Part shown: positions 35,707 to 43,668 of the stretch, in pieces | How positions within the stretch are numbered: position 1 is the first letter of the stretch | How the letters are laid out: every line of letters begins with the position of its first letter | Source: DATARH01 sp035309005 | GTDB lineage: Bacteria > Pseudomonadota > Alphaproteobacteria > ATCC43930 > CGMCC-115725 | Length of the DNA: 64,000 nt | NCBI GenBank assembly: GCA_035309005.1 | Contig: DATGFP010000156.1 | Location: 9,521-73,520, forward strand | Direction: 5' to 3' | Program-made: the position numbers and the translations under genes | The notes under the pieces: model-generated | The model's input: the letters and a program-made list of their open reading frames with translations, nothing else | What the model was told of the DNA's origin: nothing | Databases searched by the model: none

Positions 35707-36513
35707 ATGGCACAGTTCCTGATCGCCGCCTTGGGGGCGGTCGCGATCTTGCTCGCGCTTATTCTCGCGGCGCAATTCGGCGGCCCGCCGGTCCTCGATG
35801 GAAAGCGGCCGCGTCGAGTGGCGTCCGCGGTGGCCGGGGTGGCGCTGGTCGCGGCGGTCGCGATTGCCGCCTATGCCGGCTTCGCGACCGTCAAATGGCA
35901 GCAGGCGGAGGCGCAGCGGCGCAGCCTCGATGCGCATAACCGCAGCCTCGCCGCCCAGTTCAAGACCCAGGCGGCGCAGCAGCATCGCGCCTGGGTCTAC
36001 GCGACGCCGGCGCTCGACGGGCCGATGATCATCAAGGACCGCGCGATCAGTTTGATGGCGCGCTACCGGGCGGAAAACAAGGGCGACGCGCCGGCCGCGG
36101 ACATCGCGATCGCCTCGGTGGTGATCCCGCGCGTCGATGTCGATATCCGGGCCGTGCAGAAATCGCTGTGCGACGGGTTGCGCGTCGGCGACAACGTCAC
36201 CGCGTCAATCCGGGACAGCCTCTTTCCGAGCGAGAAGGCCGAAATCAGCCGCGTCGAGGGGGTCAGCCCCGATCTGGTCGACGGGCAGGTGACGCAACAG
36301 GGCGCCACGCGCCTCGAATTCTGGTGGGTCGGCTGCGTCGGCTACCACAGCGTCGGCGATAAGGCCCGCCATCGCAGCGGCTTCATCTATCAGATCGCCG
36401 AGAGTGGCGCCGGACCCCGCGGCATCGTGCCGATCAGCCTGGCGGACCAGATCATCCCGAAGGCCCGCCTGGTGGTGCTGCCCTACGCCGGCGGCGGCGT
36501 CGCCGCCGACTGA
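35707..36513 (+). CDS. Two-TM membrane protein of unknown function
   Basis: 268 residues: two N-terminal membrane helices (LIAALGAVAILLALILAAQF; SAVAGVALVAAVAIAAYAGF), a short coiled coil (VKWQQAEAQRRSLDAHNRSL), then a soluble domain of about 190 residues with WVYATPALDGPM and RAENKGDAPAADIAIASVVI, probably periplasmic. The spacing suggests an anchored beta-rich domain. I do not recognise the family. It stands alone, with a hairpin upstream and a family B repeat downstream. Confidence 0.75.
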   Translation: MAQFLIAALGAVAILLALILAAQFGGPPVLDGKRPRRVASAVAGVALVAAVAIAAYAGFATVKWQQAEAQRRSLDAHNRSLAAQFKTQAAQQHRAWVYATPALDGPMIIKDRAISLMARYRAENKGDAPAADIAIASVVIPRVDVDIRAVQKSLCDGLRVGDNVTASIRDSLFPSEKAEISRVEGVSPDLVDGQVTQQGATRLEFWWVGCVGYHSVGDKARHRSGFIYQIAESGAGPRGIVPISLADQIIPKARLVVLPYAGGGVAAD

Positions 36514-36569
36514 CCGCCCGGCCTGCGCTTCGCGTTAGGCCTCAAAGCGTTACCGGGCCATATTCAATC

Positions 36570-36645
36570 GTCATTCCCGCGAACGCGGGAATCCAGGAGC
36601 AACCGACCGTCGCTTGCTCTGGACCCCCGCTTGCGCGGGGGTGAC
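36570..36645. repeat. Palindromic repeat, family B, copy 2
   Basis: The outer arms GTCATTCCCGCG ... CGCGGGAATCCAG and CTGGACCCCCGCTTGCGC ... GGGGGTGACGG are nearly identical to copy 1 at 27300-27378. It lies between convergent genes (unknown membrane protein and ilvE). Confidence 0.82.
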
Positions 36646-36677
36646 GGGGATGGGGTTCGATCCCATTGGATCATGCG

Positions 36678-37589
36678 TTAGGCCGCCGCGCTCGCGGCCT
36701 GTTTGCCGACCAGGCGGTCGAAATCTTCCCACATCAGGCGGCAGAGGGTGCCGGGGGTGAAGCGGTAGTGGCCGACCGGGCCGACGATCTCGCCGACCGG
36801 GGTTACTTCGGCCGCCGAGCCCGTCAGGAACATCTCGTCGGCTGTCGCCAGTTCCTCGGGCCGGATGGCGCGCTCAACGACCTTGATGCCGCGCGCCCTG
36901 GCGAGGCCCATCACGGTCTGCCGGGTGATGCCGTTGAGGAAGCAATCCGGCGTTGGGGTGTGCAATTCGCCGTTGATCGCGAGGAAGAGGTTGGCGCCGG
37001 TGCCCTCGGCGAGGTTGCCGCGCCAGTCGAGCATAAGCGCATCGTCGCAGCCCTCGGCCTCGGCTTCGTGCTTCGCCATCGTGCAGATCATGTAGAGGCC
37101 CGAGGCCTTGGCGTGCACCGGCGCGGTGTTGGGCGCGGGCCTTGCCCAGCGCGACCACAGCATCTTGATCCCCTTGGCGCGCGCCTCGGGCGAGAAATAG
37201 GCCGGCCAGTCCCAGCAGGCGAGCGCCAGGTGGATTTTGCTCTGCTGCGCCGAAACGCCCATCATTTCCGCGCCGCGCCACGCGACCGGCCGCACATAGC
37301 CGTCGACGATCTTGTTGCTGGTGACGACCTCGTGCGTCGCCCGTGCCAGTTCGTCCATGCTGGCCGGGATCTCGAAGCCGAGGATCTTGGCCGAATTGAT
37401 CAGCCGCGCGTTGTGATCCTCCAGCCGGAAGACCTTGCCGTTGTAGACCCGCTCGCCTTCGAAGACGCAACTCGCATAATGCAGCCCGTGGGTCAGCACG
37501 TGCAGCTTGGCATCGCGCCACGGGACGAGCCGGCCGTCATACCAGATGAAGCCGTCACGATCGTCGAACGGGAGCCCGGATACCGACAT
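36678..37589 (-). CDS. ilvE: Branched-chain amino-acid aminotransferase
   Basis: 303-residue class IV PLP aminotransferase. The catalytic Lys161 sits in HAKASGLY. Segments FIWYDGRLVPW, LHYASCVFEGERVYNG, EGTGANLF and TGSAAEVTPVGEI are typical of IlvE. It makes Leu, Ile and Val from 2-oxo acids. ATG at 37589 follows GAGGAAAGG. A promoter at 37683-37711 overlaps a palindrome that also covers the start codon of the divergent marR gene, so MarR probably controls ilvE. Confidence 0.93.
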   Translation of the reverse strand: MSVSGLPFDDRDGFIWYDGRLVPWRDAKLHVLTHGLHYASCVFEGERVYNGKVFRLEDHNARLINSAKILGFEIPASMDELARATHEVVTSNKIVDGYVRPVAWRGAEMMGVSAQQSKIHLALACWDWPAYFSPEARAKGIKMLWSRWARPAPNTAPVHAKASGLYMICTMAKHEAEAEGCDDALMLDWRGNLAEGTGANLFLAINGELHTPTPDCFLNGITRQTVMGLARARGIKVVERAIRPEELATADEMFLTGSAAEVTPVGEIVGPVGHYRFTPGTLCRLMWEDFDRLVGKQAASAAA

Positions 37590-37682
37590 GGCCTTTCCTC
37601 GCCGAAAATGTGTTTCACTGATCCCCTGCGCCGGTCGGGGACCGAGTTGCACCGGGGAACTTTATATCGCAGAAGACGCCCG

Positions 37683-37711
37683 GTTGTACCAAAGGTTGCC
37701 AGATATGTCAA
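37683..37711 (-). promoter_or_regulatory. Sigma70-type promoter of ilvE
   Basis: On the minus strand TTGACA (37706-37711), a 17-nt spacer, then TACAAC (37683-37688). Transcription would start near 37676, leaving a leader of about 87 nt before the ilvE ATG. The -35 box lies inside the palindrome at 37704-37724. Confidence 0.65.
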
Positions 37712-37724
37712 CATGGCTGACATA
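37704..37724. promoter_or_regulatory. Palindromic MarR-type operator over the marR start codon
   Basis: Perfect 7-nt arms TATGTCA (37704-37710) and TGACATA (37718-37724) around a 7-nt spacer. The marR ATG (37713-37715) is in the spacer and the ilvE -35 box overlaps the left arm. MarR dimers bind palindromes of this size, so one bound dimer could silence ilvE and hinder marR. The binding itself is inferred. Confidence 0.65.
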
Positions 37725-38228
37725 AACGAACGAACCCACGAGGAGGCCGCCGATCCGCGCGCGCCGCCCGAGGAGGCGGTGCGGCAGGCGATCGAGCTGT
37801 TGTTTTTCGCCTATCGCGACTTCACCGCCGAGCCCGACGCGATCCTCGAGCGCTATGGCTTCGGGCGGGCGCATCACCGGGTCGTGCATTTCGTCGGGCG
37901 GCATCCGCAGATGACGGTCGGCGAGCTGTTGGACATACTGCGCATCACCAAGCAGAGCCTCAACCGGGTGCTGGGGCAACTGGTGCGGCGCGGCTTCATC
38001 ATCCAGCACCGCGGCGCCCAGGACCGCCGCCAGCGGCTCCTCGAACTGACCGCCAGCGGCCGCGAACTGGAGCAATTGCTGTCGGCGCCGCAGCGCGCCC
38101 GGGTCGGCGCCGCCTACGGCAAGGCGGGCGCCCCGGCGGTCGAGGGCTTCCGCAAGGTGCTGCTCGGCATCATCGCCGACGCGGAAGACCGCCGGCGCTT
38201 CGAGCCGGCGCGGCCGCGCCGGCGCTAA
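37713..38228 (+). CDS. MarR-family transcriptional regulator (PetP-like)
   Basis: 171 residues with a winged helix-turn-helix: QMTVGELLDILRITKQSLNR is the recognition region and RRGFIIQHRGAQDRRQRLLE the wing with the conserved DxR. Dimerisation helices are at both ends. In alphaproteobacteria a MarR gene followed by an OmpR-type regulator matches petP-petR. It starts inside its own probable operator and is divergent from ilvE. The ligand is unknown. Confidence 0.9.
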   Translation: MADINERTHEEAADPRAPPEEAVRQAIELLFFAYRDFTAEPDAILERYGFGRAHHRVVHFVGRHPQMTVGELLDILRITKQSLNRVLGQLVRRGFIIQHRGAQDRRQRLLELTASGRELEQLLSAPQRARVGAAYGKAGAPAVEGFRKVLLGIIADAEDRRRFEPARPRRR

Positions 38229-38267
38229 GGCGGCGCCGCGGCGCCGCTTGGCGTATAATCGCGCGCG

Positions 38268-38957
38268 ATGAGCGAGGATGAGCATCACCTGCTGGTGGTC
38301 GACGACGATGCGCGGCTGCGCGAGTTGTTGCGCCGCTATCTGTTCGAGAACGGCTTTCGCGTGACGGTCGCCGCCGATTCCGAAGAGGCGCGCGCCAACC
38401 TGGCGAGCTTTGCCTTCGACCTGATCGTGCTCGACGTGATGATGCCCGGCGAAAGCGGCCTCGACCTGACGCGGGCCTTGCGGCGCGATGGCGCGAAGCG
38501 CGTGCCGATCCTGCTATTGACCGCGATGGCCGAACCCGGGGACCGCATCAAGGGGCTCGAGCAGGGCGCCGACGACTATCTCGCGAAACCCTTCGAGCCG
38601 CGCGAATTGGTGCTGCGGATCCGCAATATCCTCGATCGCCGCGGCCTCGCGGACGACCCGGCGCGCGATATCCGCTTCGGCGCCTTGCGCTTCGATCCGG
38701 CGCGCGGCGAACTTTTTCGCGGCGCCGAACTGGTGCGGCTGACCGCGGCCGAGGCCGGGCTCCTCTCCTGCCTCGCCGGGCGCGCCCCTGAGGCGGTGTC
38801 GCGCGAAGAATTATCGCAAGCGACCCAGCTCGGCGGCAATCTGCGCAACGTCGATGTCCAGATGACCCGGCTGCGCCGCAAGCTCGAACCCGACCCGCGC
38901 TTTCCGCGCTACCTGCAAACCGTGCGCGGCACCGGCTATGCGCTCAAGCCCGATTGA
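38268..38957 (+). CDS. OmpR-family response regulator (PetR-like)
   Basis: 229 residues: receiver domain with acidic pocket VVDDDAR, phosphoacceptor Asp56 in LIVLDVMMPG and the switch Lys in YLAKPFEP, then an OmpR winged-helix DNA-binding domain ending LQTVRGTGYALKPD. It follows marR by 39 nt and precedes its kinase by 7 nt, giving a MarR-regulator-kinase unit. Confidence 0.94.
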   Translation: MSEDEHHLLVVDDDARLRELLRRYLFENGFRVTVAADSEEARANLASFAFDLIVLDVMMPGESGLDLTRALRRDGAKRVPILLLTAMAEPGDRIKGLEQGADDYLAKPFEPRELVLRIRNILDRRGLADDPARDIRFGALRFDPARGELFRGAELVRLTAAEAGLLSCLAGRAPEAVSREELSQATQLGGNLRNVDVQMTRLRRKLEPDPRFPRYLQTVRGTGYALKPD

Positions 38958-38964
38958 GGCCGGC

Positions 38965-40362
38965 GTGGCCGAGGCGGCGCTGAGCCCGGCTACCGCGGAG
39001 CCGACCGGGGAGGCGCCCGGGGAGGCGCCCGAGGCGCTCGACATCCGCCAGCGCGGCGCCGTCAAACGCCTGCTGCCGCAGTCGATGTTCGGCCGCTCGC
39101 TATTGTTGATCGTGATGCCGCTGGTGCTGCTCCAGCTGATCGCGACCTGGATCTTTTACGACCGGCATTGGGAGGCCGTGTCGTACCGCTTTTCCTCCGA
39201 CGTCGCCGGCGATGTCGCGATGGTGATCGATGCGATGGAGCTGACCGGGTCGGCGGCCGCGCGCGAGCAATTGTTCGACCGCGTGATGAATTTGAGCGAG
39301 CTGAGCTTCGCGCTGCGCCGCGACGCGCGGCTGCCGGCGAGCGAACCTGGCGACGGCGGCACGCTCGAAACGCAGCTGCGCCGCGCCCTGCTGAAGCGGG
39401 TCGACCGGCCCTTTACGATCGATGCCGGCGGCGGTTCGCAAAACGTGGTGATCGATATTCAGCTTGGGCGCGACCTCATCGTCGTCAACGTGCCGCTCAG
39501 CCGGCTTTACACCCCGACCACCTACATCTTCATCCTGTGGATGATCGGGTCGTCGCTGGTCCTGATCGGCGTCGCGACGATGTTTTTGCGCAACCAGGTC
39601 CGCTCGCTGCGGCGTCTCGCTGCGGCGGCGGAAAGCTTCGGCAAGGGCAGGCCCGTCGCCTTCAGCAAGGTCGAGGGCGCGCTCGAGGTGCGCCAGGCCG
39701 GGGCGGCCTTCATCCGCATGCGCGACCGCATCCAGCGCCAGATCCGCCAGCGCACCGACATGCTGGCCGGCGTGTCGCACGATCTGCGCACGCCGCTGAC
39801 GCGGATGAAGCTGGCGCTCGCGCTGATGGCCGGCGACGGGGCGGTCGCCGAACTGAAATCCGATGTCGACGACATGGAGCGGCTGGTCAATCTCTATCTC
39901 GATTTCGCGCGCGGCGAGGGCACCGAGCGGCCGGTCGAGACCGACATCGTGCCGCTGATCGACGATCTGGCGGCGGCGGCGCGGCGCGAGGGCACCGCGC
40001 TGGCGCTCGACCAGCCGGGCGAACTGGTGCTGCCGGTGCGGCCCGACGCGCTGCGCCGCTGCCTCGCTAATCTGCTCGCCAATGCGCGGCGTTACGGCGG
40101 GCATGTCTGGGTGGCGAGCCTCGCGGTCGCCGACGGCGTCGAAATCGTGATCGACGACGATGGGCCGGGCATCCCCCCGGCCGAGCGCGACCGGGTGTTC
40201 CAGCCGTTCATCCGGCTCGACGCATCGCGCAACCCGTCGACTGGCGGGGTCGGCCTCGGCCTGACGATCGCGCGCGACGTCGCCCGCAGCCACGGCGGCG
40301 ACGTGCGGCTCGAGACGTCGCCCTATGGCGGCCTGCGCGCCCGGGTTCACCTGCCGCGCTGA
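38965..40362 (+). CDS. EnvZ-like sensor histidine kinase
   Basis: 465 residues: disordered N-terminus, TM1 (about 44-65), a periplasmic sensor region of about 120 residues, TM2 (about 187-208), a HAMP linker, the H-box SHDLRTPLTR with phospho-acceptor His272, N-box LANLLANARRYG and the G1/G2 ATP-lid motifs DDDGPGIP and GGVGLGL. GTG at 38965 has GAGG five bases upstream. The ATG at 38938 would overlap the regulator gene but lacks a ribosome-binding site. It partners with the preceding regulator; the signal is unknown. Confidence 0.93.
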   Translation: MAEAALSPATAEPTGEAPGEAPEALDIRQRGAVKRLLPQSMFGRSLLLIVMPLVLLQLIATWIFYDRHWEAVSYRFSSDVAGDVAMVIDAMELTGSAAAREQLFDRVMNLSELSFALRRDARLPASEPGDGGTLETQLRRALLKRVDRPFTIDAGGGSQNVVIDIQLGRDLIVVNVPLSRLYTPTTYIFILWMIGSSLVLIGVATMFLRNQVRSLRRLAAAAESFGKGRPVAFSKVEGALEVRQAGAAFIRMRDRIQRQIRQRTDMLAGVSHDLRTPLTRMKLALALMAGDGAVAELKSDVDDMERLVNLYLDFARGEGTERPVETDIVPLIDDLAAAARREGTALALDQPGELVLPVRPDALRRCLANLLANARRYGGHVWVASLAVADGVEIVIDDDGPGIPPAERDRVFQPFIRLDASRNPSTGGVGLGLTIARDVARSHGGDVRLETSPYGGLRARVHLPR

Positions 40363-40374
40363 GGCAAAACGCCA

Positions 40375-40401
40375 AAGGCCGCCCCGGAGTGGGGCGGCCT
40401 T
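40375..40401. terminator. Bidirectional terminator between histidine kinase and phasin
   Basis: A perfect 11-bp stem, AAGGCCGCCCC (40375-40385) and GGGGCGGCCTT (40391-40401), has a 5-nt loop and lies 12 nt after the kinase stop. T-rich sequence follows modestly on the plus strand and more clearly on the minus strand (CCTTTGGCGTTTTG). It should end both converging transcripts. Confidence 0.8.
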
Positions 40402-40456
40402 GATTGCTTAATCCGGCTGGATTGTGTTCGGTTTCGCTATCGGATCAATGATCCGA

Positions 40457-40915
40457 TCAGGCTTTCGCACCGCCGCGCGGCGCGGGCCCGGTCTGGTGGA
40501 CCGCGAAGGCGCGCATCTCGTCGAGACCGTCGGTGGCGCGCTTGTGCAGGATCTCGGCCGCCTCGCTGCCGGCCTTGGTGGCGATCGTCGCGATCTCGCG
40601 GCCGCGCGTGACGCCCTTCTCGATCATCTTCTTCATGTATTCGGTGTTCTTGGCGACCCGGTCCTCGGTCGAGGACGGCTGCGCCATGTCGCGCCACATG
40701 GCCGAAAAACTCTCGAAGGTTTCGCGCGTCGCCTCGATCTGGCAGCGCGCCAGCGCCTGCACCCCGTCGACGGCGGCCTGGTTGGCCTGGCTCAACGCCT
40801 CGATGTTGCGGCGCTGCGCCGCCCATACCGCCTCGACGTCGAACGGTCGGAAGCGGAAGTCGGTGAACATCTTGGTGACGTCGAAATCGAACGGGTTGGG
40901 GCGAGCATCAGACAT
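40457..40915 (-). CDS. Phasin (PHA-granule-associated protein)
   Basis: 152 residues of the phasin family: an N-terminal FDFDVTKMF segment, then a long amphipathic helical region with AQRRNIEALSQANQAAVDGV, ESFSAMWRDMA and AAEILHKRATDGLDEM. Phasins coat polyhydroxyalkanoate granules, implying PHA storage. The promoter region carries TGC-rich palindromes like the sites of the PHA repressor PhaR. No phaR or phaC gene is in the window. Confidence 0.9.
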   Translation of the reverse strand: MSDARPNPFDFDVTKMFTDFRFRPFDVEAVWAAQRRNIEALSQANQAAVDGVQALARCQIEATRETFESFSAMWRDMAQPSSTEDRVAKNTEYMKKMIEKGVTRGREIATIATKAGSEAAEILHKRATDGLDEMRAFAVHQTGPAPRGGAKA

Positions 40916-40942
40916 GGCATGTTTCCGAATTGGGGAGGCCGA

Positions 40943-40957
40943 TTGTGCAGTGCACAA
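40943..40957. promoter_or_regulatory. TGC-rich palindrome at the phasin transcription start (PhaR-like operator)
   Basis: A perfect palindrome, TTGTGCA and TGCACAA around a single base. It lies 28-42 nt upstream of the phasin ATG and just downstream of the -10 box, where a repressor would block transcription. PhaR sites are known to be TGC-rich; the assignment is inferred. Confidence 0.6.
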
Positions 40958-40961
40958 CGCC

Positions 40962-40990
40962 TATATCGGAGGCATTAGCTTCGGGGTCAA
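40962..40990 (-). promoter_or_regulatory. Sigma70-type promoter of the phasin gene
   Basis: On the minus strand TTGACC (40985-40990), a 17-nt spacer, GATATA (40962-40967). The predicted start of transcription falls at or in the palindrome 40943-40957. Confidence 0.65.
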
Positions 40991-40995
40991 GACAA

Positions 40996-41015
40996 TTTTT
41001 GCAGCGCAGCAAAAA
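40996..41015. promoter_or_regulatory. Second symmetrical TGC element upstream of the phasin promoter
   Basis: Arms TTTTTGC (40996-41002) and GCAAAAA (41009-41015) around AGCGCA, just above the -35 box and 5 nt from the TetR gene stop. It could be an upstream regulator site or part of the TetR transcript's 3' end. Confidence 0.45.
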
Positions 41016-41019
41016 CCGT

Positions 41020-41658
41020 CTAGGCGCCCTCGACCGCATCGCCGCCGCGCCGCCGGCGACCCGACCCATACCAGCGCTCGATGCCGCGCAGCCGCCGGTC
41101 GAGCGCCGCCATGGTCGGCCCCAGATCCGGCGTCTCGTCGCGCAGCCAGCCGCGCAGCGTCATGGCGTAAACGCCGGCGGTCAGCTTTGTCGCCACGATG
41201 CCGGCGATGCCCTGCGTCGAAATCCCGGCGGCTTCCAGCGTCCAGGCGATCGAGCGCAGGAGGGCGGCGGCGGCGGCGAGGGCGGCGGCCGGGTCGCTCG
41301 GCAACTCGCGGCCGAGCACCTCGAGCGCGGCGCGATAGGGCTGCAGCGCGTCGAATCGTCGCATCAAAAGATCGAACACAATCTCGCGCGGCCGCTCGCC
41401 GGCCTCGGCTTCGAGCGGCGGCGCCAGCACCAATTCGTCCATCCGCCGCGCGAAGGCGCAGAGGATCGCCGGTTTCGCGGGGAGCTGGCGGTAGAGCTGC
41501 AGGATCGGCAGGCCCGCCTCGGCCGCGATCGCCGCCATCGACAGGCGCTGCCAGCCCTCTTGCGCGATCAGCCGCAGCGCCGCGTCGACCAGGCGGTCGC
41601 GCTCGCTCCCCGCCGCCGCGCGACCACCCGAGCCTCGCGCCGCCCGGCTCTTTGCCAC
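41020..41658 (-). CDS. TetR-family transcriptional regulator
   Basis: 212 residues with an N-terminal TetR helix-turn-helix (LVDAALRLIAQEGWQRLSMA, then AIAAEAGLPILQLYRQLPAK). A C-terminal ligand domain with a run of alanines (PAAALAAAAALLR) follows. It starts at GTG 41658, 13 nt after proC, so it is co-transcribed with proC. Target and ligand are unknown; regulating the adjacent phasin is possible but not shown. Confidence 0.86.
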   Translation of the reverse strand: MAKSRAARGSGGRAAAGSERDRLVDAALRLIAQEGWQRLSMAAIAAEAGLPILQLYRQLPAKPAILCAFARRMDELVLAPPLEAEAGERPREIVFDLLMRRFDALQPYRAALEVLGRELPSDPAAALAAAAALLRSIAWTLEAAGISTQGIAGIVATKLTAGVYAMTLRGWLRDETPDLGPTMAALDRRLRGIERWYGSGRRRRGGDAVEGA

Positions 41659-41671
41659 GTCGCGGCCTTTC

Positions 41672-42508
41672 TCAGTTGGCCAGCTGGCGCGAGCGCGCCG
41701 TGGCCGCGGCGACCGCGCGTTCGAGCAGGTCCGCGAGGCCGTTCTCAGCCATCAACACGTCGAGCGCGGCGCGCGTCGTGCCGCCCGGGCTGGTGACGTT
41801 CTCGCGCAGCCGCGCCGGCGTCTCCGGCGATTGCCGCGCCAGTTCGCCCGAGCCGGCGACGGTGGCGCGGGCCAGCTGCAACGCCAGATCGGACGGCAGC
41901 CCAACGCGCACCCCGGCCGCGGCCAGCGCCTCGATTAACAGAAAGACATAGGCGGGGCCGCTGCCCGACACCGCGGTCACCGCGTCGAGGAGCGCTTCAT
42001 CCTCGACCCAGGCGCTCTCGCCGATCGCCGCGAGCAGCGCGTCGGCGAGACGGCGCTGCTCGGGGCCGACATTGGGATTGGCGCAGGCGACGCTGATCGC
42101 CCGGCCGATCGCGGCCGGCGTATTCGGCATGCAGCGGACGATCGCCGCGTCCGCGCCGAGATGGCGGGCGATGCCGCCAATCGTCGTGCCGGCGGCGATC
42201 GACAAAAACAGCGTCTGCGGCCGCACCCAGCGGCGATAGGCCGGCAGCACGTCGTCGATGATCTGCGGCTTGACGGCGAAGACGATCGCCTCGGGCGCCA
42301 GATCCCCCGGCAGCCCGTCCGCCGCGCGGTGCCAGGCGACGCGCCGCTCGGCCGCAAGGGCCGCCGGCGGCCCGGCCGGCTCGACGACGAGGAAACGCTC
42401 GGCGGCATCGCGCGCCAGCCAGCCGCGCAGCATCGCCGCGCCCATCTGGCCGCAGCCGACCAGCACCACGGTGCCCGCCCTGGTTCCGTGTAAGTCGCGC
42501 GCGCTCAT
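41672..42508 (-). CDS. proC: Pyrroline-5-carboxylate reductase
   Basis: 278 residues with the NAD(P)-binding GCGQMG (18-23), FAVKPQIIDDVL, VRCMPNTPA and the C-terminal VTSPGGTTRAALDVL signature. It catalyses the last step of proline synthesis. The ATG at 42508 follows a family A repeat. It lies downstream of ybjN-like and upstream of tetR genes on the same strand. Confidence 0.96.
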   Translation of the reverse strand: MSARDLHGTRAGTVVLVGCGQMGAAMLRGWLARDAAERFLVVEPAGPPAALAAERRVAWHRAADGLPGDLAPEAIVFAVKPQIIDDVLPAYRRWVRPQTLFLSIAAGTTIGGIARHLGADAAIVRCMPNTPAAIGRAISVACANPNVGPEQRRLADALLAAIGESAWVEDEALLDAVTAVSGSGPAYVFLLIEALAAAGVRVGLPSDLALQLARATVAGSGELARQSPETPARLRENVTSPGGTTRAALDVLMAENGLADLLERAVAAATARSRQLAN

Positions 42509-42522
42509 GTCGGCCCGTCCGC

Positions 42523-42596
42523 GTCATTGCGAGCGGAGCGAAGCAATCTCGTTCCGGCTCGTCGAGATTGCGTCGTCGCTGCGCTCCCCGCAATGC
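42523..42596. repeat. Palindromic repeat, family A, copy 3
   Basis: GTCATTGCGAGCGGAGCGAA ... GCAATCTCG, then CGAGATTGCGTCGTCGCTGC ... CCGCAATG, inverted units around a short spacer. It separates the YbjN-family and proC genes. Confidence 0.82.
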
Positions 42597-42608
42597 CGTT
42601 GTGTCGCC

Positions 42609-43118
42609 TCAGGCTTCGCCGATCGGCTCGATCATCGCGGTTTGCATCGCCTCCTCGGGAGACTTGCCGCCCCAGATAACCAGCTGGAACGCCGGATAGA
42701 AGCGCTCGCACTCCGAGACCGCGATGTCGACGAGGTCTTCGACCTGCTCGGAGCTGGCGGCGCCGATGCCGCGCAGCAGCACCGCATAGCGGAAGGCAGG
42801 CGAGGTATCGCCGGCGGCGAGATCGAAATGGCCAAGCCACAGCCGCTCGTTGGCCAGCGCGAGGAGCTCGTAAAACGGCCCGCGCCGCCGCTTTGGCACC
42901 TTCATGTCGAAGCCGCATGAAAAGTGCAGCGCGCTCAGCTCCTCCTGCCACAGGAAATAGAGGCGGTAGTCGCACCAGCGGCCGCCGATCTCGACGATCA
43001 TCTCTTCTTCGCTGGCGCGGTCGTGCGCCCAATCGTTGGCGACGACGATTTCTTCGACGAGGTCGATCGGATTGCCGGCGTGGGAATGAACTTCGACCAG
43101 GGAAACTGAGGTGGTCAT
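42609..43118 (-). CDS. YbjN-family protein
   Basis: 169 residues of the YbjN/T3SS-chaperone-like fold: NPIDLVEEIVVANDWAHDRA, RWCDYRLYFLWQEELSALHF and VLLRGIGAASSEQVEDLVDI. The family acts in stress-linked protein folding or chaperoning, but the exact role is unclear. The ATG at 43118 follows a perfect AGGAGG with a 5-nt spacer. It is next to proC, a recurring alphaproteobacterial arrangement. Confidence 0.88.
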   Translation of the reverse strand: MTTSVSLVEVHSHAGNPIDLVEEIVVANDWAHDRASEEEMIVEIGGRWCDYRLYFLWQEELSALHFSCGFDMKVPKRRRGPFYELLALANERLWLGHFDLAAGDTSPAFRYAVLLRGIGAASSEQVEDLVDIAVSECERFYPAFQLVIWGGKSPEEAMQTAMIEPIGEA

Positions 43119-43297
43119 CGCGCCCTCCTAGAGGCAACTCGACGAGACGGGACGGCAGACCTGTCGGCTTCGATAATCCAGCTGTGTCTCCTCCAGGAGG
43201 TTTTTGCGGGCGACTTAAAAATTTGCGTGCCGGGCTACGCTGCCAAAGCCGGGCGGCCATGGCAAGACTAGATTTAGCGGTAGGATGGGTCTTCGCC

Positions 43298-43570
43298 TCA
43301 GCAATTTGATGGATTGTTCTCGGCCGCGGCGAGGCGCGCTTCGAGCGCCGCGATTCGCTGCAGCAGCAATTCCTGCTCGGCGCGGGCCTTGGCGGCCATC
43401 GCCTTGACCGCCTCGAACTCCTCGCGGCTGACCATATCCATCCCGGCCAGCACCCGCTCGAGCTGGTCGCGCAGGCGCGCCTCGATCTCGCCGCGCACCC
43501 CGGAGATCGCCCCGGCGGCACCCGCCGCGACCCGCGCGACATCGTCGAAAAATCGATTCTGGCTCTGCAT
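43298..43570 (-). CDS. ubiK: UbiK-family accessory factor (BMFP/YqiC)
   Basis: 90 residues: N-terminal membrane-interacting segment (RFFDDVARVAAGAAGAISGV), then a coiled coil with SREEFEAVKAMAAKARAEQE and LLLQRIAALEARLAAAE. This is the YqiC/UbiK form that helps late ubiquinone-synthesis enzymes assemble. It is a single gene, 179 bp upstream of ybjN. Confidence 0.9.
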   Translation of the reverse strand: MQSQNRFFDDVARVAAGAAGAISGVRGEIEARLRDQLERVLAGMDMVSREEFEAVKAMAAKARAEQELLLQRIAALEARLAAAENNPSNC

Positions 43571-43668
43571 CGCGACCCGCTCCGCTCGCCCGCCACGCCG
43601 GGCGTCGCACGATATATAGGCAGCGGCGTCCGGCCGCGCGAGCGCCCGGCGTGGCGGCGGCGGACCGG

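Noticed and set aside
36652..36665. GGTTCGATCC motif resembling a tRNA T-loop
   Set aside because: Upstream sequence is a family B repeat and does not form acceptor, D or anticodon arms.
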